A DNA stretch of 48,412 nucleotides from Rikenellaceae bacterium (GCA_020859685.1 JAJBVT010000002.1:1-48412); one strand, 5' to 3'; positions 1 to 9,544 are shown, numbered from the stretch's first letter. Notes: generated by a model not told the origin, from the sequence alone. Made by a program: numbers and translations.

Positions 1-84
1 TGGTAAAACGACAGCCGTTGTTGCGGGGTAATCGGGAGTAAAGTGGCGGTAATATCTCTTTGGTGAAGGCCGGAGCGGTGGCGC

Positions 85-681
85 CTATTTCAACGGCGTC
101 CGGTTATGGATGGCATGGGCGATTGTCAGCTCGTCCGCATACTCTATCTCGTCCCCGAAACCGATGCCGCGGGCGATGGTCGTTACCCGCACTCCGGAAG
201 CCTCGGCCAGACGGCGCGATATATAGAACTGCGTGGTCTCCCCCTCCACCGTCGTCCCGATAGCAAGAATAACCTCTTTAATCCCGTACCGGGCCACGTT
301 GTCCAGCAGCATATCTATCTTCAGGTCCGACGGACCGATTCCCTGCATCGGAGATATGACGCCCCCCAGCACATGATACAACCCTTTGTATTGTCGGGTA
401 TTCTCGATGGAGATAACGTCGCTTACCTGCTCCACGACGCATACAGTACCCCGGTCGCGCGAGTCGTCCGCGCAAATTGGGCAAATATCGTCGTCCGAGA
501 GGTTGTTGCAGATATGGCAATATTTGACGCGGGTACGGAACCGGCTCAGTGTTCCGGTCATCACCTCCACGTCGGCTACCTCCTGCCGGAGCAAGTGCAG
601 GGCAAGGCGCATGGCGGTCCTCCGGCCTATTCCCGGTAGCTTGGACAGCTCGCCGACCGCATCCTCCAAAAGTTTCGACAT
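85..681 (-). CDS. recR: Recombination mediator protein RecR
   Basis: RecR works with RecO/RecF in loading RecA onto SSB-coated single-stranded DNA during gap repair. The 198-residue protein has the full family layout. An N-terminal helix-hairpin-helix region carries LPGIGRRTAMRLALHLL (about 15-31). It is followed by a C4 zinc finger with Cys55, Cys58, Cys67 and Cys70, and then a Toprim domain from about residue 78 (VCVVEQVSDV) to the C-terminus, including the family segment around GETTQFY. Length is normal for the family. It is the last visible gene of a minus-strand run, 21 bp behind batE, so it is probably cotranscribed with batD-batE. The 84 bases between its stop and the window edge contain nothing I recognise. 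Confidence 0.97.
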   Translation of the reverse strand: MSKLLEDAVGELSKLPGIGRRTAMRLALHLLRQEVADVEVMTGTLSRFRTRVKYCHICNNLSDDDICPICADDSRDRGTVCVVEQVSDVISIENTRQYKGLYHVLGGVISPMQGIGPSDLKIDMLLDNVARYGIKEVILAIGTTVEGETTQFYISRRLAEASGVRVTTIARGIGFGDEIEYADELTIAHAIHNRTPLK

Positions 682-702
682 CTTTTTCCTCCCCTCCCCG
701 CG

Positions 703-1461
703 TCAGATTACCTCGACTGCCGACTCCGAGACCCAGCCCTTGTTCCCGTCCGCCAGCGATATCTCCACCCACTGGTTGAGCCTGCCCTCGATACGTACTT
801 TGGTGCCTTCGTGGATTATAAAAATATCCTTGCTCGCGTTGTCCGGCGAACTCTTGACCGACACCGCGTTACCCATCACCACGGCCTCGCCCGAGTCCAG
901 TATATCGTTCTTCTGCCCGGCGGCGAAGGCTACCGATACGAACGCCAGCAGCAGTGCGGCCAGCGCCCCGTAAAATCCGGCCTTGCGGAGCGACAGCCTG
1001 CCCGAGAGTAGGTACAACAGCACCAGCGACATCGCCACGGCGAACATCACGAGGCTCAGCGCCGCCCAGCCATTGGAACTCATCGACTGCCGCCAAGCCC
1101 TTACCCAGGTCCGCAGGAAAAATTCCGGCACCGAATCTATTTTGTCCTTCACATAGGCCGAAGCCACCCGCAGGTTATGTTTCGTATCGGCATCCGACGG
1201 GTTTATCTTCAGTGCGCGGTTGTAGTTGAGCACCGACAGGCCTATCCGGCCCATCTTGAAATAGGCGTTACCGAGATTGTAGTAGAGCCGCGAACTGACA
1301 TACCCGGCACCGCGAATCGAGTCGTAGATATCCGCGGCCAACTCGTAGTCTCCCTGCACATAGGCGTTGTTGCCCCTGTCCCATGCCGCATCGGCATCGA
1401 ACTGACCCCGCGCCGTGAACACCGTAAGTATACACGTTATTAAAAGTGCCGTAACTCTCAT
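703..1461 (-). CDS. batE: BatE-like TPR and SH3 domain membrane protein
   Basis: This 252-residue protein matches the BatE arrangement of the Bacteroides aerotolerance (Bat) proteins. It has a signal peptide (1-19, ending TARGQ) and two TPR-like units at about 24-100, including the motif YNLGNAYFKMGRIGLSVLNYNRAL. Two membrane segments follow at about 131-155 and 160-181, and then a bacterial SH3 domain (about 190-252, with VSVKSSPD and a WV pair). Its start overlaps the batD stop by 4 bp (ATGA), which indicates translational coupling. In other Bacteroidetes BatA-BatE form an envelope complex linked to stress or oxygen tolerance; the biochemical role is not settled. The family call is firm, the exact function is not. 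Confidence 0.85.
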   Translation of the reverse strand: MRVTALLITCILTVFTARGQFDADAAWDRGNNAYVQGDYELAADIYDSIRGAGYVSSRLYYNLGNAYFKMGRIGLSVLNYNRALKINPSDADTKHNLRVASAYVKDKIDSVPEFFLRTWVRAWRQSMSSNGWAALSLVMFAVAMSLVLLYLLSGRLSLRKAGFYGALAALLLAFVSVAFAAGQKNDILDSGEAVVMGNAVSVKSSPDNASKDIFIIHEGTKVRIEGRLNQWVEISLADGNKGWVSESAVEVI

Positions 1462-3326
1462 TTCCGTTTCCTGATAAGCGATTCGAATTTGGATATTGCC
1501 TTCACGGCGTCGGCATACGTCTCGGCCATGTGACCCGATTCCGAGGGGGAATACTGGGCGTATTCGCAGTCGGATATCAGACCGATGTAGTGCGAAACGT
1601 ACTCCTGCGCCACATCCCGTTTGAGCAGCTCCTCACGCACAATCTCCTTGTTAAGTATCCCCGTCGGGATATTGAGTTTGTCGCCCATATAGCCCCACAA
1701 GGCCTTGAGCATCTCCTCGTAAAAACTTTCCGAATTGCCCTCTCGCAGGTATGCCTCGGCGGCTTTCAACCTTTGCAGGGCGACCTTGTTAGCCCTCTTA
1801 CCGCGTACCACTTCGGTGTTGCGCATCTCTTTTATCCTCTTTTGCAGGTATATAAGCGCGAAGGCGAAAGCGACGAAAATCAGCAGGAGTATCGCAAAAT
1901 AGGCCGGGCTGCCCATAAAACTCCCTGAGCGGAGAGTAAGGGCGGCCGATCCGAGTTTTATAAACCTTATATCCTCATCCAGCAGGCGCAACTCCTCGCG
2001 AGAGACGCCCGTCACCAGCCCACCGCCGCTGTAACCTGTGGCCCTGCCTGTGGAGTCGGGCGAAATATTGAGCGCTATCTCCCTCGATTCGAGGGTGGTG
2101 TACCGGCCCGTGCGGGGATTGAAGTAGGTGAACTTCACCGGCTCTATGAAGTACTCCCCTTCCGCCCGCGGTATCACGGGATACTCGAATTGCCGGTATC
2201 CCGAGATGCCCGATGCCGTGCGGTTAAGGCTCTCGGTAGTTTTCACGTTGTACTGTTCGAACGAACTGGGAAGGTCCAGCCGCGGGGCCTGCACCAGCGG
2301 CAGGTTGCCGGAACCCGTTATGCGTACCACGTAATTGGCCGCCGAGTTTGTCGAAAAAACGTCGTTCTGAAAATCGGCCGTCATCGAAAACTCGCCCACC
2401 GCGCCGCTGAAACTGTCCGGCGCCCCCTCGGGCCACTCCTTCACCGTAATGGGTACGGTCGCCGAGCTTACCTTGCGGCTAACCTGCTTCACCTCGGGGA
2501 AACCCCCGAAAAGGTCGTCGAACAGCGAGTTTCCCCGTTGCTGCTCCACGAGCACCTGCACTATAAACGTACTTTCGAACTGCTCCACGGTGAGAGTCCC
2601 GGACTGCTGCGGGTAGAGCAGGTAATCCAGTATGATACGGCTGTTGTAAACCTTGCCGTTATAAGTTTCTTTCTGCCAGTTGTAATGATCGGTACCGAGT
2701 TGCTGGGTCCAGAATCCGTTGAAGGAAGGTATTTTCTGCTGTTCGCTGCCCGCAATCGACACCCGGGTATACAACTTGAAGTAGACCCTCACCGGTTCCC
2801 CTTTGTAAACGTTGGTCTTGTCGGCATAGGCCCTGACGATTATATCGTCCTGCGCTATCTCAGCCGAGGCCTGCTGCTGGGGCTGTTGTTGGCCGCCCTG
2901 ACCTCCGTCCTGAGGGCGCCCCCCTCCGCGGCCCCTCTCTTCCACCACTTCGAACGGGACCGGCCGGGAAGTATAATTTTTCCCGTCCACCACGGCCGTA
3001 GCCGACGGCAATGTAAACGTTCCCGCCTTGTCGGCATGTATGACATAGGTGAAAATATAGAGGTCGACTCTACTCGCCTGCCCGTTTATGTACAACTCCT
3101 GCCTGCCCACGGAACCCGTCGGACCGGCTATAACCTGCAGCTCACCCATATCGGGCGGAATAAAACGGTCCGGACGCTTATGCTTTACGACATATTCGAC
3201 CCGGAACGTACTGCCTACGGGGACCAATGTGGGCGCCTCCACATCGATTTCCACCTCCTGCCCCAGCAGCACGGCCGCCGGGACGGATAAAAAGAACAAC
3301 GCCAAAAGGTATCCGGTAAATCGCAT
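1458..3326 (-). CDS. batD: BatD-like oxygen tolerance protein
   Basis: The protein has about 622 residues: a signal peptide (MRFTGYLLALFFLSVPAA), several extracytoplasmic beta-sandwich segments, one membrane helix (about 480-500) and a short cytoplasmic C-terminal helical region. This is the BatD layout. A Gly/Gln-rich stretch lies near residue 130-150. An upstream in-frame start at 3404 would add 26 residues ahead of the signal peptide. I prefer ATG 3326 because the signal peptide begins there and because a TAnnTTTG box (3356-3363) lies between the two candidate starts. The gene is divergent from dnaB and overlaps batE by 4 bp. The partners BatA, BatB and BatC are not next to it, which is unusual for the locus. 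Confidence 0.85.
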   Translation of the reverse strand: MRFTGYLLALFFLSVPAAVLLGQEVEIDVEAPTLVPVGSTFRVEYVVKHKRPDRFIPPDMGELQVIAGPTGSVGRQELYINGQASRVDLYIFTYVIHADKAGTFTLPSATAVVDGKNYTSRPVPFEVVEERGRGGGRPQDGGQGGQQQPQQQASAEIAQDDIIVRAYADKTNVYKGEPVRVYFKLYTRVSIAGSEQQKIPSFNGFWTQQLGTDHYNWQKETYNGKVYNSRIILDYLLYPQQSGTLTVEQFESTFIVQVLVEQQRGNSLFDDLFGGFPEVKQVSRKVSSATVPITVKEWPEGAPDSFSGAVGEFSMTADFQNDVFSTNSAANYVVRITGSGNLPLVQAPRLDLPSSFEQYNVKTTESLNRTASGISGYRQFEYPVIPRAEGEYFIEPVKFTYFNPRTGRYTTLESREIALNISPDSTGRATGYSGGGLVTGVSREELRLLDEDIRFIKLGSAALTLRSGSFMGSPAYFAILLLIFVAFAFALIYLQKRIKEMRNTEVVRGKRANKVALQRLKAAEAYLREGNSESFYEEMLKALWGYMGDKLNIPTGILNKEIVREELLKRDVAQEYVSHYIGLISDCEYAQYSPSESGHMAETYADAVKAISKFESLIRKRK

Positions 3327-3355
3327 CGTCAGTCTGAAGTCTGTTTTCCAACATG

Positions 3356-3363
3356 CAAAATTA
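3356..3363 (-). promoter_or_regulatory. TAnnTTTG promoter box for batD-batE-recR
   Basis: The minus strand reads TAATTTTG, an exact match to the Bacteroidetes -7 consensus TAnnTTTG, 30 bp upstream of the chosen batD start. Its position argues against the longer batD ORF starting at 3404. I see no convincing -33 element. Confidence 0.55.
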
Positions 3364-3490
3364 ATATTTTTCGCCAAACGGCAGGGTCCCCCGCACAATA
3401 TCATCCCGCACTTCCACAGTGCAACGTAAAAATCATAAATTTATTATCCGTCCTTACCGGCCGCTGCCGCGGCTTGCAAAACCGGGGTCG

Positions 3491-3510
3491 ATTGCCTACC
3501 TTTACACTTC
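3491..3510 (+). promoter_or_regulatory. Near-consensus promoter box upstream of dnaB
   Basis: The sequence TACCTTTA at about 3497-3504 matches TAnnTTTG at seven of eight positions and lies about 25 bp before the dnaB ATG. It is a weak match, supported mainly by its position in the 200-bp divergent gap. Confidence 0.35.
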
Positions 3511-3528
3511 TTTTCACCCCTTGACAAG

Positions 3529-5109
3529 ATGGCTAAAAAATACTCTCCCTCGGCAAATAACAGACAGGCTTACCAATCGATGACGGACGTCAGCGCGGCC
3601 GGGCAGCTGCCCCCTCAGGCCGTGGAGCTTGAAGAGGCCGTACTGGGCGCCCTTATGCTCGAGAAGGAGGCGGCCATCTCCGTGCAGGAGGTGCTTACCG
3701 AGGAGGCGTTTTACAAAGAGGCGCACAGGACCATCTACCGGGCTATTTCGGAACTGTCGATGGAGTTGAAACCCATCGACCTCTACACCGTAACCGAGAA
3801 GCTCAAGCAGAAGAAGGAGCTGACGGCCGTGGGCGGTGCGGGATTCCTTGCCGACCTGACGCAGAAGGTGGGTTCCGCGGCCCATGTGGAGTTCCATGCC
3901 AAGATAATCGCCCAGAAATATGTCCAGAGAGAACTTATACGGGCATCGACCGAGATTCAGAAGCGGTCGTACGACGAGTCGATCGACGTAACGGACCTAA
4001 TCGACTCGGCCGAGAGCGAGATATTCAAGGTGGCCGAGGGCCATATCAAACGCGACGTACAGAAGGCCAAAGACATTCTCCAGAAGACTATGGAGACCAT
4101 CGAGGAGGCCTCCAAGCGCGAGGGAGGGTTCAGCGGGGTAGCCACCGGTTTCACCCACCTCGACCGCCTGACGCTCGGCTGGCAACCCTCGGACCTAATA
4201 ATTATCGCCGCCCGCCCGTCGATGGGAAAGACGGCGTTCGTGCTTTCTCTGGCGCGCAACGTGGCTATCGATTACGAGAAGGGCGTTGCGTTCTTCTCGC
4301 TCGAAATGAGCGCCACGCAGCTGATGCTGCGTCTGGTGGTGGCCGAATCGGGGCTCGATTCCCGCGACGTGCGCAACGGCCAGCTCACACAGGAGCAGTG
4401 GCAGCACCTCGAGTCGAGCATCAAACCGCTGGGGATGGCGCCGCTCTTTATAGACGACACCCCGGCCCTCTCCATATTCGAGTTCCGTTCGAAGGCGCGG
4501 AGGCTCAAGAAGCAGTACGATATACAACTAATAATAATCGACTACCTCCAGCTTATGACGGGCACCACCGAGACACGCGGCAACCGCGAGCAGGAGGTTG
4601 CGTCAATATCGCGGTCGCTGAAAGCCATCGCAAAAGAGCTGAACATACCCATTATCGCCCTTTCACAGTTGAACCGCTCTGTGGAGTCGCGCACGGGGAG
4701 CAAACGGCCACAGCTGTCGGACCTCCGCGAGTCCGGGGCTATCGAGCAGGATGCGGACCTCGTAGCATTTATCCACCGCCCGGAATACTACGGCATGAAT
4801 GTGGATGAGGCCGGGCTGCCAACGGCGGGGCTGGCGGAGATAATAGTAGCCAAGCACCGTAACGGCGCCGTGGATACGGTGAAACTGCGGTTCCGCAAGG
4901 AGCAGGCCCGTTTCATGGACTACGACGAGGACGAGCTTGGCGGTTACACCTCGATGGAGAGTTCGCTGGGGAACGACGACCCGTTCGGCGGCCCGACCAT
5001 CGCCCCGGCCGCGTCGGAGTTCGAAATGCCGGGCAACGGCAACGCCGGAGGATTCGGCGGAACGTTCGGCGGAGGCGGAAGCGGCAGTATGGGAGACGCG
5101 CCGTTTTAG
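3529..5109 (+). CDS. dnaB: Replicative DNA helicase DnaB
   Basis: DnaB is the hexameric 5'-3' helicase that unwinds DNA at the replication fork and interacts with primase. The 526-residue protein has the N-terminal DnaB domain (about 28-130, PPQAVELEEAVLGALMLE), a linker, and the RecA-like ATPase domain. Walker A is ARPSMGKTA (Lys234) and the Walker B region is IIIDYLQLM. Further helicase motifs are LSQLNRSVESR and DLRESGAIEQDAD. The C-terminus after about residue 470 is a Gly-rich, probably disordered tail that ends GSMGDAPF; such tails occur in Bacteroidetes DnaB proteins. There is no intein. It is divergent from batD and followed by a 348-bp gap. Confidence 0.98.
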   Translation: MAKKYSPSANNRQAYQSMTDVSAAGQLPPQAVELEEAVLGALMLEKEAAISVQEVLTEEAFYKEAHRTIYRAISELSMELKPIDLYTVTEKLKQKKELTAVGGAGFLADLTQKVGSAAHVEFHAKIIAQKYVQRELIRASTEIQKRSYDESIDVTDLIDSAESEIFKVAEGHIKRDVQKAKDILQKTMETIEEASKREGGFSGVATGFTHLDRLTLGWQPSDLIIIAARPSMGKTAFVLSLARNVAIDYEKGVAFFSLEMSATQLMLRLVVAESGLDSRDVRNGQLTQEQWQHLESSIKPLGMAPLFIDDTPALSIFEFRSKARRLKKQYDIQLIIIDYLQLMTGTTETRGNREQEVASISRSLKAIAKELNIPIIALSQLNRSVESRTGSKRPQLSDLRESGAIEQDADLVAFIHRPEYYGMNVDEAGLPTAGLAEIIVAKHRNGAVDTVKLRFRKEQARFMDYDEDELGGYTSMESSLGNDDPFGGPTIAPAASEFEMPGNGNAGGFGGTFGGGGSGSMGDAPF

Positions 5110-5457
5110 AGGGAATATAAGTGCGGAAAACCCGGGGAGTGTAGTGGAGATATTAAAAAACATCATCATTAACGCAAGTGAACCGACACAGTGGAGGGAG
5201 CGCTCGTTATGATTACTTACGGGGGCCGTTCAAGTAAAAAGGTAACGCCGTAACAAAGTATCCACCGATGAAATAAATAGAGTCATAGGTAAAGATTATA
5301 TTTTATACTACCGGGATGTCCTCCTTATGGATCGGCATCGTGGAGCGGGTGCAACGGTCGTTAACGCCTGAGCCCGGTTCCCTTGCGCTCGGAATATTAA
5401 ATATAAGACCCCGCCTTACCTGAAGGCGGTAACACTAACCCAAATCCGGACTCCGGA
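5110..5457. other. Intergenic gap between dnaB and the ComM-like gene
   Basis: I see no gene here. The only structure I can support is a small hairpin, CCGCCTT (5411-5417) paired with AAGGCGG (5423-5429) around a five-base loop, about 30 bp before the next start. It has no T-run, so it could equally be part of the 5' leader of the ComM-like gene. Confidence 0.5.
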
Positions 5458-6999
5458 ATGTTTGTAAAATGCTATTCAGGCGCGGTAGTCGGTATCGACG
5501 CCGTGATAATCACCGTAGAGGTCAATATATCTCCCGGCATAGGTATGTACCTCGTCGGACTACTGGACAATGCCGTCCGGGAGAGCCAGGAGCGTATCCG
5601 CTCGGCTTTCGACAACAGCGGCTACAAGATGAGCGGCAGGCGGATGGTGGTAAACCTCGCCCCGGCCGATATCCGCAAGGAGGGCACAGGTTTCGACCTG
5701 CCCATCGCCCTTGCCATTCTGGCAGCCACGGGACAGGCGAGTTCCGACCGTCTCGAACGTTACCTGATAGCCGGAGAACTGTCGTTGGACGGGAAACTGA
5801 AACCGGTTCGGGGTATACTTCCGATAGCGGTAACGGCCCGCGACAAGGGGTTTGCCGGAATTATCCTGCCGGCTGACAACGCCGCCGAAGCATCGGTGGT
5901 GGAGGGTCTGGAAATAGTACCGGCCGAAGACCTCGCGCAGGCCGCCGGATTCATCTCGGGCCGTGACGTAGCGGTATTCCCTCCCGTAAGGGTCTCCGCA
6001 ACCACGGACGGCGGGGCCGGCAATGCCTACGCCGAAGATTTCAGCGACGTCAAAGGTCAGCAGTACGCCAAGCGCGCGCTCGAAATAGCCGCCGCGGGAG
6101 GGCACAATATACTTATGGTCGGGCCGCCGGGCTCGGGCAAAACCATGTTGGCCCGCCGACTGCCCGGTATCCTCACCCGAATGACTCCGGAAGAGGCCCT
6201 CGAAACCACTAAGATACACAGTATCGCCGGTAAACCGGGCGCGGTGGACGGGCTGATGAGCCGCCGCCCGTTCCGTTCGCCGCACCACCTCGCCTCACAG
6301 GTGGCGCTCGTGGGCGGCGGGTCGAATCCGCAGCCGGGCGAAATCTCGCTGGCCCATAACGGAGTACTTTTTATGGACGAACTTCCGGAGTTCGGGCGCA
6401 CCGCCTTGGAAGTTTTTCGCCAGCCTTTGGAGGATCGGTGTATCACGGTATCCCGGGCTAAATATACCGTAACCTACCCTGCCAATTTTATGCTGGTCGC
6501 GGCAATGAACCCATGCCCGTGCGGATTTTATAACCATCCGGGCAAGGAGTGCACCTGCACCCCGGGAAGTGTCGCAAAATATATGGCCCGCCTGTCCGGC
6601 CCCCTGCTCGACCGGATAGATATCCATATCGAGGTGGCCCCCGTGCCGTTACAGGATATTACGTCAGGCACCCGCCCCGAAGGCAGCACTGCTATCAGGC
6701 AACGCGTCGGCCGGGCACGGGAGGTGCAGTCGGAGCGGTTCCGCGACCTGCCGGGGGTCCATACAAACGCTATGATGAACAGCGCGATGCTCCGCTCATA
6801 CGCTCCGGTGGACCGGGATTGCTCCGCTCTGCTGGAACGAGCAATTCACGGCCTTGGTCTCTCCGCCCGGGCGTACGACCGGATAATCCGAATTGCCCGA
6901 ACCATAGCCGACCTCGACGGCAGTGACCGTATCGGCTCCGCCCATATCGCCGAAGCGGTGAACTACCGCACCCTCGACCGGGAGAACTGGGGTAAATAA
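5458..6999 (+). CDS. comM: YifB/ComM family magnesium-chelatase-like AAA+ ATPase
   Basis: This 513-residue protein is a full-length member of the ComM/YifB family. The N-terminal Lon-protease-like S5-fold domain spans about 1-175 (VEVNISPGIGMYLVGLLDNAVRES). The AAA+ domain has Walker A GPPGSGKTMLA near 221-231 and Walker B VLFMDELPEF. The conserved cysteine-rich stretch AAMNPCPCGFYNHPGKECTC follows, and then the Mg-chelatase C-terminal helical domain (GLSARAYDRIIRIARTIADLD). In competent species ComM is a branch-migration helicase that helps integrate transformed DNA; in other bacteria the role is less clear. The family call is secure. I see no competence genes nearby. Confidence 0.93.
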   Translation: MFVKCYSGAVVGIDAVIITVEVNISPGIGMYLVGLLDNAVRESQERIRSAFDNSGYKMSGRRMVVNLAPADIRKEGTGFDLPIALAILAATGQASSDRLERYLIAGELSLDGKLKPVRGILPIAVTARDKGFAGIILPADNAAEASVVEGLEIVPAEDLAQAAGFISGRDVAVFPPVRVSATTDGGAGNAYAEDFSDVKGQQYAKRALEIAAAGGHNILMVGPPGSGKTMLARRLPGILTRMTPEEALETTKIHSIAGKPGAVDGLMSRRPFRSPHHLASQVALVGGGSNPQPGEISLAHNGVLFMDELPEFGRTALEVFRQPLEDRCITVSRAKYTVTYPANFMLVAAMNPCPCGFYNHPGKECTCTPGSVAKYMARLSGPLLDRIDIHIEVAPVPLQDITSGTRPEGSTAIRQRVGRAREVQSERFRDLPGVHTNAMMNSAMLRSYAPVDRDCSALLERAIHGLGLSARAYDRIIRIARTIADLDGSDRIGSAHIAEAVNYRTLDRENWGK

Positions 7000-7435
7000 T
7001 AGTGTTTTTATACGGGGATAAAGACGGTTGGTATCGAAGGCTCAATCGAAAGCCGGATTTACGGGCTACACACCTATTCCCTGCTTTGTCCCTTATTACG
7101 GGAATCTTTTTCCACCCGTATAAGTCACTCGTCTTTTACCGGACCACCGATGTACGCCTTACTTATCAGCTATTCCCGTCGGCAAGTTCATCAACCATAC
7201 CCCATGCAGGTTATTTGCTGCCGGTAAGATTCGCGACCATGCCCGTGCATCGTTATCGCCGGGGTATAGTCCGAAACTACGCCGCGACCGCTATTTTCCA
7301 CCTCTAAATGCAGGCAACCACGGCCCCCGGATTAGTGTTTCAGTATTTCACACTCTACTTAACCGCGTCAGGCAACTAACCTGCCCGCATATGCAATTCC
7401 CGCAGGGGTCCAACTTACTCCCCGCGCCCGCTGTT
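7000..7435. other. Intergenic gap after the ComM-like gene
   Basis: These 436 bases lie between two convergent genes. An open frame of 101 codons (7002-7307, GTG start) exists, but its translation shows no recognisable domain and an odd composition rich in Tyr, His and Pro, so I do not call it. I see no clear terminator, repeat or RNA gene. Confidence 0.5.
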
Positions 7436-7909
7436 TCAGCCGGTAAGCTCCGCCACCACGGCCCCTGTAAACGAAAAAATATCGCTCACCGCTACCTTCA
7501 ACTGCATCCCTCGTGTACCTGCGCTTATATATATTTCATCTTTACCCAAGCAGGAGCGGTCGATAATAACGGGATACGACCTTTTCATTCCCACCGGGGT
7601 ACATCCCCCGCGTATGTAGCCCGTAAGCGGCTGCAAGTCCCTCATCGGGACCATCGAAGCCCTCTTGCAGCCCGCGGCCGACGCCGCTTTCCGAAAGTCC
7701 ACCTCTTCGTCCCCCGCCACCATGCAGACGAATACACCGCACGGCTCACCCCTCAGTACAAGCGTTTTATAAATCAGGTTTACGTCCACACCCAAAACCG
7801 CGGCAACCTTGGCGGCCGAAAGGTCGTCCGGGTCGAAATCGTAAGTATAGACCCGGTACCTTATTCCCGCCCGGTCGAGCAGGCGCATCGCATTGGTTTT
7901 GTTTTTCAT
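7436..7909 (-). CDS. ybaK: YbaK/EbsC family aminoacyl-tRNA deacylase
   Basis: Members of this family hydrolyse misacylated tRNA in trans, classically Cys-tRNA(Pro) made by prolyl-tRNA synthetase. The 157-residue protein covers the whole single YbaK fold. It has the N-terminal helix with NAMRLLDRAGI and the conserved segment LIYKTLVLRG with the family lysine. The loop GGCTPVGMKR and the segment EIYISAGTRGMQLKVAVSDI are also present. ATG 7909 gives the usual N-terminus. It stands alone on the minus strand. The family is clear, but the exact tRNA substrate (Cys-tRNA(Pro) or another mischarged species) is an inference from homology. Confidence 0.9.
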   Translation of the reverse strand: MKNKTNAMRLLDRAGIRYRVYTYDFDPDDLSAAKVAAVLGVDVNLIYKTLVLRGEPCGVFVCMVAGDEEVDFRKAASAAGCKRASMVPMRDLQPLTGYIRGGCTPVGMKRSYPVIIDRSCLGKDEIYISAGTRGMQLKVAVSDIFSFTGAVVAELTG

Positions 7910-8094
7910 TACAAATTTTTCACTATGAGTCCGGGGCCGGATACGTCAAATGTCATTTCCTTAAAAATAGTTACGATATGGTAATTTAAAACAACGGGCA
8001 ATTTTTATGTACTTTGCAGATGTGCGCCCTCCGGTGGCGGGTTGGCGGGCCGCAGCACATATCAGTGTGTATCGTAAGTAGATACCTCAACAAA

Positions 8095-8120
8095 AACCAC
8101 CACCCGGCAGGGTGATGGTT
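8095..8120 (-). terminator. Terminator after glyA
   Basis: An 11-bp stem pairs 8095-8105 with 8110-8120 around a four-base loop, with a single G-U pair. On the minus strand it is followed by a T-run. It lies 28 bp past the glyA stop. Confidence 0.85.
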
Positions 8121-8147
8121 CCATTATTATACTGCCCGCGGCCGAAC

Positions 8148-9428
8148 CTACCAGCCGAACAACGGGAACGAAGACATCATCTTTTCCACCTCCGCGGCAA
8201 CGGCCTTTTTAACCTCCGCGTTCTCCGGGTCCGAAAGAACCCGGTCTATCATACCGGCAATTACGTCCATATGCTCTTCCTTCAACCCCCGGGTGGTCAC
8301 GGCGGGAGTCCCCACCCTGATACCGGAAGTCTGGAACGGTGAGCGGGAGTCGAAGGGCACCATATTTTTATTGGTCGTGATTTCCGCTTCACCGAGCGCT
8401 ATCTCGGCCTTCTTGCCCGTAAGGTCGGGGAACTTAGTCCGCAGGTCAATAAGCATCAGGTGGTTGTCCGTACCGCCGGATATTATTTTATATCCCCGCT
8501 TGACGAACGCCTCGGCGAGCGCGTGGGCATTCTTAACCACCTGCTGCTGGTACACCTTGTAGGACGGCTCGAGAGCCTCGCCGAAAGCCACGGCCTTCGC
8601 CGCAATCACATGCTCCAGCGGACCGCCCTGCACCCCGGGAAATACTGCGGAGTTGAGCAGCGCCGACATCTTTTTCACCTCGCCCTTCGGGGTCGTCAGT
8701 CCCCACGGATTATCGAAATCGCGTCCAAGCAGAATTATCCCTCCCCTCGGGCCGCGCAGGGTTTTATGCGTGGTCGATGTAACCATATGTGCATACTTAA
8801 CCGGGTTCTCGAGTATACCCGCCGCGATAAGACCGGCCGTATGGGCCATATCCACCATAAGCAGAGCACCCACCTTGTCGGCGATCTGCCGCATGCGGGC
8901 ATAATCCCACTCACGGCTGTATGCCGAAGCTCCGCCCACTATAAGTTTCGGTTTATGCTCCAGAGCCAGCTGCTCCATAATATCGTAGTCGATAACTCCC
9001 GTCTGCTCGTCGACCTTGTAACCCACCGCCTTATAAAGTATACCCGATGAGTTCACGGGCGATCCGTGCGACAGGTGCCCTCCGTGGGCGAGGTCCAGCC
9101 CGAGGAAAGTGTCGCCCGGCTTCATAACCGCAAGGAATACGGCCATATTGGCCTGAGCCCCGGAATGGGGCTGAACGTTGGCATATTCCGCGCCGTACAA
9201 CTCTTTGAGTCGGTCGATTGCAAGCTGTTCCACCTTGTCCACCACGGCACAGCCGCCGTAATATCGTGCATTGGGATACCCCTCGGCGTATTTATTCGTC
9301 AGCACCGAACCCATCGCTTCCATCACCTGGTCGCTCACGAAGTTCTCCGATGCAATAAGTTCCAACCCGCGCATCTGGCGCTCCTTCTCCTGACCTATAA
9401 GGTCAAATACCTGTGTATCCCTCTCCAT
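8148..9428 (-). CDS. glyA: Serine hydroxymethyltransferase
   Basis: GlyA interconverts serine and glycine with transfer of a one-carbon unit to tetrahydrofolate, using pyridoxal phosphate in the cytoplasm. The 426-residue length is typical. The N-terminus has the motif [15 protein letters not shown]. The tetrahydrofolate and PLP regions include [14 protein letters not shown] and the PLP-lysine signature [14 protein letters not shown]. The C-terminal domain is complete. It is a single-gene transcript with a strong terminator behind it. I found no TAnnTTTG box immediately upstream. A long hairpin at 9516-9544 lies in the gap it shares with the divergent CPBP gene. Confidence 0.98.
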   Translation of the reverse strand: MERDTQVFDLIGQEKERQMRGLELIASENFVSDQVMEAMGSVLTNKYAEGYPNARYYGGCAVVDKVEQLAIDRLKELYGAEYANVQPHSGAQANMAVFLAVMKPGDTFLGLDLAHGGHLSHGSPVNSSGILYKAVGYKVDEQTGVIDYDIMEQLALEHKPKLIVGGASAYSREWDYARMRQIADKVGALLMVDMAHTAGLIAAGILENPVKYAHMVTSTTHKTLRGPRGGIILLGRDFDNPWGLTTPKGEVKKMSALLNSAVFPGVQGGPLEHVIAAKAVAFGEALEPSYKVYQQQVVKNAHALAEAFVKRGYKIISGGTDNHLMLIDLRTKFPDLTGKKAEIALGEAEITTNKNMVPFDSRSPFQTSGIRVGTPAVTTRGLKEEHMDVIAGMIDRVLSDPENAEVKKAVAAEVEKMMSSFPLFGW

Positions 9429-9515
9429 TGTATGCAGAATTAATAGTTACGTATAATGAAATGTAAAATTACAAAAAAGGTCTGATTTTACAGCCGCTCC
9501 GGCGAATTTATCGAC

Positions 9516-9544
9516 CGCACCGGTGGATAGCAGCCATCGGTGCG
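9516..9544. promoter_or_regulatory. Eleven-bp hairpin in the glyA/CPBP divergent gap
   Basis: 9516-9526 pairs with 9534-9544 in eleven base pairs (one G-U) around a seven-base loop. There is no T-run on either side, so a simple terminator is unlikely. It may be an operator or an RNA structure in one of the two leaders. Confidence 0.45.

Noticed and set aside
106..639. Open frame of 177 codons opposite recR
   Set aside because: It is antisense to recR, has no recognisable domain and reflects GC-rich codon positions of the real gene.
7002..7307. Open frame of 101 codons directly after the ComM-like gene
   Set aside because: It starts at GTG, has an odd composition and no family signature; conservation would be needed to call it.
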